Source: Jiangella muralis (lineage in GTDB: Bacteria > Actinomycetota > Actinomycetes > Jiangellales > Jiangellaceae). Taken from it: a stretch of 64,000 bases of DNA. Below the pieces are notes generated by a model. That model had not been told where the DNA came from, did not search any database, and worked only from the letters and a program-made list of their open reading frames with translations. The translations under genes and the position numbers were made by a program. Below are positions 58,216 to 64,000 of the stretch, piece after piece; position 1 is the first letter of the stretch, and every line of letters starts with the position of its first letter. The stretch is taken from contig NZ_LFXL01000025.1 in the NCBI RefSeq assembly GCF_001270745.1, forward strand, positions 179,283 through 243,282. The letters run 5' to 3'.

Positions 58216-59796
58216 TTGCCTACATCGCGTGAGCCTGCCCTGCCCACGAGTCCCCGCAGCGCCGACGATCAGATCGATCGAGTGGGCTGGTGGGCCCGGC
58301 TGCGCCGAGCCTGGTTCTCCAACCCCAAGAACGACGTCCTCGCCGGCATCGTCGTGGCGCTGGCGCTCATACCCGAGGCGATCGCGTTCTCGATCATCGC
58401 CGGCGTGGACCCGAAGGTCGGCCTCTACGCGTCCTTCTCGATCGCGATCATCATCTCGATCGCCGGCGGCCGGCCCGGAATGATCTCCGCCGCCACCGGC
58501 GCGATGGCGTTGGTCATGGTGCCCCTCGTGCGCGAGCACGGTGTGGAGTACCTGTTCGCCGCCACCATCCTCACCGGCGCGCTCCAGATCCTGCTCGGCG
58601 CCCTCGGCGTTGGCCGCCTGATGCGGTTCGTCCCCCGCACCGTCATGGTCGGGTTCGTCAACGCGCTGGCGATCCTGATCTTCCTGGCCCAGGTGCCGCA
58701 CGTCGTCGGCGAGTCCTGGCCAGTCTACCTGCTGGTCGCAGCCGGCCTGACGATCATCTACCTGCTGCCGCGCCTCACCAAGGCAGTACCCTCACCGCTG
58801 GTCGCGATCGTCGTTCTGGCCATCGCCGCGACCAGTTTCGGCGTCAACGTCCCGACCGTCGGCGACATGGGCGAGCTACCGAACGCCCTGCCCGTCATCG
58901 GCGTACCGATGGTGCCGCTCACGCTGGAGACGTTGACGATCATCGCGCCGTTCGCCGTGACCCTGGCCTTCGTCGGACTCCTGGAGTCCCTGCTCACCGC
59001 CCAGATCGTCGACGACTTCACCGACACCACCTCGGACAAGGGCCGCGAAGCCCGCGGCCAGGGCATCGCGAACATCGCCACCGGGTTCCTCGGCGGTATG
59101 GCCGGCTGCGCCATGATCGGGCAGTCGGTCATCAACATGAAGTCCGGCGGGCGCACCAGACTGTCGACGCTCACCTCCGGCATCGGGCTGCTGGTTCTCA
59201 TCCTCGTTCTGGGCGACCTGGTCGCCGTCATCCCGATGGGCGCGCTCGTCGCGGTGATGGTGATGGTGTCCATCTCGACGTTCGACTGGTCAAGCATCCG
59301 GCCCAGCACGCTGAAGCGGACCCCGATCAGCGAGACCGCCGTCATGGTCACCACCGTCGCGATCGTCGTCGCCACCCACAACCTCGCCTACGGCGTCGTC
59401 GCCGGCGTTCTGCTCGCCGCTGTCTTCTTCGCCCGACGGGTCGCCCACCTCGTCGACGTGTCCAGCGTCCTGGACCCCGACGGCGACATCCGTGTCTACG
59501 CCATCACCGGCGAGTTGTTCTTCGCCTCCACCAACGAGCTCGTCCACGCCTTCGACTACACCGACCCGGCACGCCGCGTCGTCATCGACCTGACCGACGC
59601 ACATGTCTGGGACACCTCCGCCGTCGCCACCCTCGACACCGTCGTCGCGAAGTTCGCCGCCCGCGGCATCGACGCCGAACTCGTCGGCCTCAACCCACAC
59701 AGCGCCCTCCTGCACCAACGCACCACCGGACAGCTCAACCAGCCCACTGACCCGGGGCGCCGCGATCACGCCGAGCCGCGTCAATCGGAGCGGTGA
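58216..59796 (+). CDS. SulP family anion transporter with STAS domain
   Basis: A protein of about 526 residues: N-terminal transport domain with the SulP signature ([52 protein letters not shown]), about 10-12 helices, [20 protein letters not shown], and a cytoplasmic STAS domain near the C-terminus ([40 protein letters not shown]). It moves sulfate, bicarbonate or other anions. TTG 58216 has AAGGA five bases upstream; the GTG at 58195 is an alternative. It overlaps the convergent TetR gene by 16 bases. Confidence 0.92.
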   Translation: MPTSREPALPTSPRSADDQIDRVGWWARLRRAWFSNPKNDVLAGIVVALALIPEAIAFSIIAGVDPKVGLYASFSIAIIISIAGGRPGMISAATGAMALVMVPLVREHGVEYLFAATILTGALQILLGALGVGRLMRFVPRTVMVGFVNALAILIFLAQVPHVVGESWPVYLLVAAGLTIIYLLPRLTKAVPSPLVAIVVLAIAATSFGVNVPTVGDMGELPNALPVIGVPMVPLTLETLTIIAPFAVTLAFVGLLESLLTAQIVDDFTDTTSDKGREARGQGIANIATGFLGGMAGCAMIGQSVINMKSGGRTRLSTLTSGIGLLVLILVLGDLVAVIPMGALVAVMVMVSISTFDWSSIRPSTLKRTPISETAVMVTTVAIVVATHNLAYGVVAGVLLAAVFFARRVAHLVDVSSVLDPDGDIRVYAITGELFFASTNELVHAFDYTDPARRVVIDLTDAHVWDTSAVATLDTVVAKFAARGIDAELVGLNPHSALLHQRTTGQLNQPTDPGRRDHAEPRQSER

Positions 59797-60407
59797 CCGG
59801 AGCCCGGCCTGCGGAGCAACCAGTCCAGGTGATAGCTCAGGATCCGCTGCGCGGACTCGGCGTCGCGTTGCCCGACGAGGACACTGGTGCCGACGCCGTG
59901 ACCGAGGGCGATCAGGCGTGTGGCCTCGGCCTGCGGGTCGAGATCGGGAGGGAGTTCGCCGTCGGCTTGTGCCTGCCGGAGAATCTCGGTGAGCTGGCGT
60001 TCGAGCCGGTTCGGCCCCTCGACGAACGGCTGGGCGGCGAGGTCGGGGTCGGTCATGGCCAGGACGGCGTACGAGGTCCAGACGCGGTGGAAGGCCCGGC
60101 TGGGCTCGTCGGTCGGCAACGCCTCGGCGACGAAAGACTCGAGGACCGCTCGTAGCGAGGGACGCGCGGGCAGCCGTGCCAGGCGTGCCGCCCATCGCTC
60201 ATGGCTGCGCCGCTCCAGATGTTCCAGCGCGCCGTGCATCAGCTGCGCCTTGTCGTGGAAGTAGTACTGCACCAGGCGCAATGAGACGCCCGCCTCGGCC
60301 GCGACCGAACGCATGGTCACCGCATGCAGGCCCTCACGGGCGGCGAACCTGACGAGTGCGTCGGCGATCTGCGAGCGGCGCAGGTCATGATCGACGGTTC
60401 GCGGCAT
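59781..60407 (-). CDS. TetR family transcriptional regulator
   Basis: A 208-residue repressor: helix-turn-helix ([20 protein letters not shown] followed by [10 protein letters not shown]) and a TetR C-terminal domain ([40 protein letters not shown]). ATG 60407. Divergent from the MFS exporter gene, with a perfect inverted repeat between them. By analogy with TetR/MFS pairs it should repress the exporter until a toxic ligand binds. Confidence 0.92.
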   Translation of the reverse strand: MPRTVDHDLRRSQIADALVRFAAREGLHAVTMRSVAAEAGVSLRLVQYYFHDKAQLMHGALEHLERRSHERWAARLARLPARPSLRAVLESFVAEALPTDEPSRAFHRVWTSYAVLAMTDPDLAAQPFVEGPNRLERQLTEILRQAQADGELPPDLDPQAEATRLIALGHGVGTSVLVGQRDAESAQRILSYHLDWLLRRPGSGHRSD

Positions 60408-60429
60408 GGCCGGGCTCCTCCCCTGCACG

Positions 60430-60451
60430 TTATGATACATCGGTATCATAA
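60430..60451. promoter_or_regulatory. TetR operator palindrome
   Basis: TTATGATAC-ATCG-GTATCATAA: perfect 9-bp arms around four bases. It lies 23 bases before the TetR start (60407, minus) and 28 bases before the MFS start (60479, plus), so one bound repressor could control both promoters. Confidence 0.8.
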
Positions 60452-60478
60452 ACCGTCCGGCGCCGAGCGGAGAACCTG

Positions 60479-61897
60479 GTGAGCCCAGAACCCCGTCGCA
60501 GTCCCCCGACCCGCATCCCCTCGCGCGTCTGGTGGATCGCCGCGGTGACCGGTGTCGGCGCGTTCATGGCGATGCTCGACTCCACGGTCGCCAACCTCGC
60601 GGTGGAGTCGATCCGCGTCGAGTTCGACGCCTCTCTTGCGGACGTGCAGTGGGTGGCCACCGGGTACCTGGTGGCTCTGGCCGTCTCGCTGCCCGCCGCG
60701 GGCTGGCTGGGCGTGCGGCACGGATACGGGCGCGTCTGGGCGGCCGCGCTGGCAGTCTTCGTCGTCGGTTCGGCGTTGTGCGCGCTCGCCCCGGCGGTGC
60801 CGGTCCTGATCGCCGCACGGTTGCTGCAGGGACTGGCCGCCGGGATCATGGTCCCGGCCGGGCAGGCGGTCATCGGGGCGGTTGCCGGGCCGGATCAGCT
60901 GGGCCGGTTGATGGGTGCGCTCGGCGTGGTCGTCAGCCTGGGGCCCGCGCTGGGTCCGGCGTTCGGTGGGCTCCTGCTCGACGTGGCGTCGTGGCGGTGG
61001 CTGTTCTGGATCAACGTCCCGATCGGGGTGGTCGCGCTGGTCGCCGCGCGTGGCCTGGTGCCGCCGGGGAGGGGCGATCCGGGCCGGACGCTGGACCGGC
61101 GCGGGCTGGTGTTGCTCGGCGCCGGCCTGCCCCTCGCCCTGTACGGCATCACGGAGATCGGCGTGTCCCGAGCCACCGCGGTTCCTCTGGCGGCGGTCCT
61201 CCTCGGGTTGGCGCTGACCGCGGGCTTCGTGCGTTCGGCCGCCGGCGCGCGCCGTCCTCTCATCGACCTCGGCCTCCTGCGCCACCGGGGCTTCACCGCG
61301 GCGACCGTCACGACCGGACTCACCGGAGCCAACATGTACGGCGGGCTGCTGCTCCTGCCGCTGTACCTGCAGCTCGACGCCGGCATGGACACGACGGCGA
61401 CGGGCTTGATGCTGCTCGCCATGGGCCTGGGAAGTGCGGTAGCGCTGTATGCGGGCGGTCGGATGACCGACCGTTATGGAGCCGGGCCCGTGATCGCCGC
61501 CGGGGCCGCGATGCTCCTGCTCACGAGCGTGGCGTTCCTGGCCGTGGGATCGATGCCCGCCGGTGTGCCGGTCGTGGTCCTCGTGCTGCGAGGGATCGGG
61601 CTGGCGTTGGCGCAGCTGCCGGCCACCGCGGCGGCCTACGCGGCCGTCACCGCCGATCAGCTCGGTGACGCCACGACGCTGGTCAATATCGCCCAACGCG
61701 TCGGCGGCGCAATCGGCGCGGCCGGCCTGGTGGTCCTGCTCTCCGCGACGACCGGCGACGACGGATACGGCTGGGGCTTCGCCGCTCTCGCCGTGGTGTC
61801 CGCCCTCACGCTCGCCGCCGCCCGTGACGTCGCCGCTCACGCAGGGCGGCGACACAGGGGACGGCCCAGAGCGGACGAGGGACGGTCAGGACGCTGA
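60479..61897 (+). CDS. MFS drug exporter, DHA2 (EmrB/QacA-like) type
   Basis: A 472-residue transporter with about 14 hydrophobic segments. Motifs: VGAFMAMLDSTVANLAVESI (motif D1), GRVWAAALAVFVVGSALCAL, RLLQGLAAGIMVPAGQAVIG (motif B) and GPALGPAFGGLLLDVASWRW (motif C, antiporter signature). It should expel a drug or metabolite with protons. GTG 60479. Regulated by the divergent TetR. Confidence 0.92.
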   Translation: MSPEPRRSPPTRIPSRVWWIAAVTGVGAFMAMLDSTVANLAVESIRVEFDASLADVQWVATGYLVALAVSLPAAGWLGVRHGYGRVWAAALAVFVVGSALCALAPAVPVLIAARLLQGLAAGIMVPAGQAVIGAVAGPDQLGRLMGALGVVVSLGPALGPAFGGLLLDVASWRWLFWINVPIGVVALVAARGLVPPGRGDPGRTLDRRGLVLLGAGLPLALYGITEIGVSRATAVPLAAVLLGLALTAGFVRSAAGARRPLIDLGLLRHRGFTAATVTTGLTGANMYGGLLLLPLYLQLDAGMDTTATGLMLLAMGLGSAVALYAGGRMTDRYGAGPVIAAGAAMLLLTSVAFLAVGSMPAGVPVVVLVLRGIGLALAQLPATAAAYAAVTADQLGDATTLVNIAQRVGGAIGAAGLVVLLSATTGDDGYGWGFAALAVVSALTLAAARDVAAHAGRRHRGRPRADEGRSGR

Positions 61898-61943
61898 GCA
61901 GATCGTCGACGTGCGCCACGAGCTCGCCGGTCGCTACCCTGCC

Positions 61944-62861
61944 TCAGCGGGATTCGACCTGGGCGAGGAGTTGCTCGAGCGCTTCGAGCTGATCAGCTGG
62001 TTCGGTGTCCATCTGCCAGAACACCTGGTCGACGTCGAGCGCGTGCAGTGTCGCGAGGTCGTCGGCCACCTGCGTGACCGATCCGGTCAGCGGGGCGCGT
62101 TCACCGGCCGGCGGCTTCACCGTGACCGAGCCGTTGACGCGGACCACGACCGGCAGCGTGCCGGGATCGCGGCCGGCGTTCTGCGCGGCCTGCCGGAACA
62201 TCGCGATCGCGTCGCCCAGATCGGCGAGGTCGGGCGAGTTGACGGAGACGTTGAACCCCAAGCCCATGCGGGCGATGCGTTCGATTCCGGCCGGGAACGC
62301 CGCACCGCCCAGGAGGGGCGGCCCGCCGGGCTGCACCGGCTTGGGCCCGATCTGCGATTCGGCGATCTGGTAGAAGCGTCCGTCGAATCGCACCGGGTCG
62401 GCTGCCCATACGGCGCGCATGGCGGCGATGTGCTCTTCGTAGCCGTTGCCGCGGCGACTCATCGGGATTCCGGCTGCCTCGAACTCCTGCGGGATCAGCC
62501 CCTGGCCGAGGCCGATGTCCAGGCGGCCGCCGCTGAGCTGGTCGAGGGTGGCGATGCGGCGGGCCAGCACGACCGGTGGATGGAACAGGGCGTCGAGCAC
62601 GCTGGTGCCGAGCCGGATCCGGCTGGTCCTCGCCGCGACGTAACTGAGTGTCTCGAGCGGATCGTAGACACTCGCGTACAGCGGCGGGAGCACTGCGGCC
62701 GGGACGCCGTGGCCGGGCGACACGGGAGCGACAGGGCGCAGGAGCCGTTCCATGGTCCACAGTGACGCGAGCCCGACGCGCTCGGCGCCCTCGGCGAGTT
62801 CCACGATGGCCTGGGGTGATCCGAGCGGCGCGTACGTGGGAAGGCTGAGGCCGAACTTCAT
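61944..62861 (-). CDS. LLM-class flavin-dependent oxidoreductase
   Basis: A 305-residue luciferase-like TIM-barrel monooxygenase: KFGLSLPTYAPLGSPQAIVE, GLASLWTMERLLRP, DPLETLSYVAARTSRIRLGT, RIATLDQLSGGRLDIGLGQG and ARMGLGFNVSVNS. It uses FMN or F420. ATG 62861 at the conserved start. It lies 30 bases behind the truncated MFS gene and was probably co-transcribed with it; insertion upstream may have changed its expression. Confidence 0.9.
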   Translation of the reverse strand: MKFGLSLPTYAPLGSPQAIVELAEGAERVGLASLWTMERLLRPVAPVSPGHGVPAAVLPPLYASVYDPLETLSYVAARTSRIRLGTSVLDALFHPPVVLARRIATLDQLSGGRLDIGLGQGLIPQEFEAAGIPMSRRGNGYEEHIAAMRAVWAADPVRFDGRFYQIAESQIGPKPVQPGGPPLLGGAAFPAGIERIARMGLGFNVSVNSPDLADLGDAIAMFRQAAQNAGRDPGTLPVVVRVNGSVTVKPPAGERAPLTGSVTQVADDLATLHALDVDQVFWQMDTEPADQLEALEQLLAQVESR

Positions 62862-62891
62862 GATGCGCTCCTTGTGTGGTTTCGGTGTCGA

Positions 62892-63944
62892 TCAGTGGTG
62901 GACGAGTAGAGGCGACGGCGACGCAGCCGGGTCGTCGGCTGAACTCGAGGCCGCGCCGCGCTCGAGGCCGGCGGTGGCGTCCCCCGGCCGGGCGTTGACG
63001 AGAATCGCGACGACGACCGCGACGACGCCCAGGAGGGCCGCGGCCCAGGCGGTCGCCGTCACGTAACCGTGGACCAGCCCGGCGAGGTCCGCGCCGCCGT
63101 CGCCCGGGTGCGCGGCCAGGTACGCGCCGGTGCTGGTGGCTGCGATCGTGCTGAGAACCGCGAGCCCGACCGACGCACCGACCTGTTCGGAGGCGTTGAA
63201 GACCGCGCTGGCGACACCGGAGTCGCGTTCGGGGACCTGGAATGTGGCCAGGTTCGCCGCGACCGGCGACAAGACGCCGAGCCCGAGACCGATCAGCACC
63301 AGCGCGGGCAGGACGTGACCCAGGTAGTCGCTGTCGACGCCGAGCCGGGTCAGCCAGGCCATGCCGGCCGCCGCCAGCAGCAGCCCGGCGGCGAGCAGCA
63401 GACCGGACCGTGTTCGCGTCATCGCGTGCCCGACCAGAATGGAGCCGATCAGCGTGCCCGCGGCGAACGGCAGGAACGCCATGCCTGCCTGCAACGCCGT
63501 GAAGCCGGCGACGGTCTGCAGGTAGAAGGACACGAGCAGGAACATCCCGAACATCGCCACCATGACCAGCATGAACGCCAGGTACGCGCCACCACGGCTG
63601 CGATGCGCCATGATCGAGAGCGGCAGCAGCGGCCGGGACACATGTGCCTCGACCGCCATGAACACCGACATGAGCGCGACGCCACCGCCGAGCGCGCCGG
63701 CCGTGACCGGTGCGCCCCAGCCGTGCACAGCGGCCGAGCTGAAACCGTAGACCAGCGCGACCAGCCCAGTTGTGGCCAGCACGGCTCCGGTCACGTCCAT
63801 CCGTGCGCGCTCCCGATGCGGGTCTTCGGTCAGCAGGAAGACGGCGCCGAGCGCGGCCAGCAGGGCGAGCGGGATGTTGACGTACAGCACCGAGCGCCAA
63901 CCCAGGTACTCGGTGAGCACGCCCCCGAGCATCAGGCCGACTGA
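62892..63944 (-). pseudogene. MFS transporter (DHA2-like), 5' part removed
   Basis: The frame encodes the C-terminal 350 or so residues of an MFS exporter, beginning inside motif C (GGSVGLMLGGVLTEYLGWRS). The N-terminal portion of about 130-150 residues is missing. Going upstream, homology stops at about 63944, and the frame meets a stop at 63969-63971 within the sequence that looks like an insertion-element end. At least six hydrophobic segments remain. Translation from internal ATG 63932 would not give a functional transporter. The missing 5' part could lie beyond the element, outside the window. Confidence 0.75.
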
Positions 63945-64000
63945 ACCGCCCCGGGGTGTCCGGAGACTTCATTAGTTGGAGGATGAAGTCATGGCACGTC
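63942..64000 (+). mobile_element. Left end of a probable IS3-family insertion sequence (runs off window)
   Basis: The sequence starting TGAACCGCCCCGGGG at 63942 interrupts the MFS frame. It is followed by GTGTCCGGAGACTTC, then GGAGG (63978-63982) and, eight bases later, ATG GCA CGT C (63991 onward), reading MAR as many IS3-type OrfA proteins begin. TG at the tip and a first gene about 50 bases inside fit an IS3 left end. Only 59 bases are visible, so the family is inferred. Confidence 0.6.

Noticed and set aside
58081..58701. Antisense open frame over the start of the SulP gene
   Set aside because: Asp/Gly/His-rich shadow of the SulP transmembrane coding sequence.
1..64000. CRISPR arrays, rRNA and tRNA genes
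   Set aside because: No regular spacer-repeat series and no cloverleaf-like sequence with a GGTTCGAATCC-type T-arm was noticed on either strand; weak or split tRNAs could be missed by eye.

Overview
The window is a 64 kb piece of a very GC-rich actinobacterial chromosome. It has strong G/C bias at third codon positions, many GTG starts and long runs of genes overlapping by four bases (ATGA/GTGA). It also has ECF sigma factors with membrane-anchored partners and the gene order Nif3 / C4 zinc-ribbon / RNase H-phosphatase known from Rv2230c-Rv2228c of Mycobacterium. A Jiangella-like or related soil actinomycete is my guess; no rRNA or tRNA was seen that would settle it.

Region 1-13.1 kb: the end of a sugar ABC transporter permease and a Gfo/Idh/MocA dehydrogenase; a repeat-rich intergenic zone; an unknown protein overlapping an XRE-ImmA/IrrE protein (toxin-antitoxin-like); the conserved Nif3 / zinc-ribbon / RNase H set, whose middle gene seems to start at CTG; a cluster of three small proteins, the first apparently starting at ATC; a decayed sigma factor in GC-rich minirepeats; a second palindromic repeat array; an ECF41-type sigma factor; and another ECF sigma gene with its membrane-anchored partner.

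Region 13.1-20.0 kb: an aerobic CoA-thioester aromatic pathway of the 2-aminobenzoate (or salicylate) type. It comprises a RidA-like protein, a cupin, a TesB-like thioesterase, a benzoate-CoA-ligase-family enzyme, a fused FAD-monooxygenase/OYE reductase and a PaaX repressor, five genes being overlapped in one probably leaderless operon. A second copy of a 113-bp repeat and a strong bidirectional terminator follow.

Region 20.3-32.2 kb: SPFH/NfeD membrane proteins. An eight-gene overlapped or nearly abutting minus-strand operon then joins a DUF2064 transferase, a cytochrome-b/sulfite-oxidase-like fusion, a membrane protein, a methyltransferase, a GT2 enzyme, methylthioadenosine phosphorylase, a TlpA-like lipoprotein and a CcdA-like protein. 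It is divergent from a two-component system, a polytopic membrane protein and a sugar-nucleotide epimerase.

Region 32.2-40.7 kb: a catabolic cluster around a LysR regulator, with a zinc-type dehydrogenase, acyl-CoA ligase, PaaI-like thioesterase, Cds1-like PLP enzyme, SDR, sodium:solute symporter with a DUF3311 partner, and a VOC protein. Three T-N11-A sites sit in its three divergent promoter regions. An SF2 helicase-like protein with a C-terminal membrane hairpin follows at 40.9-43.7 kb.

Region 43.8-57.6 kb: an island-like catabolic locus on the minus strand (SDR, TPR-like protein, phosphotriesterase-family hydrolase, complete peptide-type ABC importer, cyclase-family hydrolase). It is divergent from a TetR gene and an alpha/beta-hydrolase fused to a SnoaL-like domain that keeps its own ribosome-binding site and GTG. 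A tyrosine integrase stands at its right end. Region 57.6-64 kb: a SulP transporter, a TetR/MFS pair around a perfect operator, an LLM oxidoreductase, and an MFS gene cut by what looks like the left end of an IS3-type element at the window edge.
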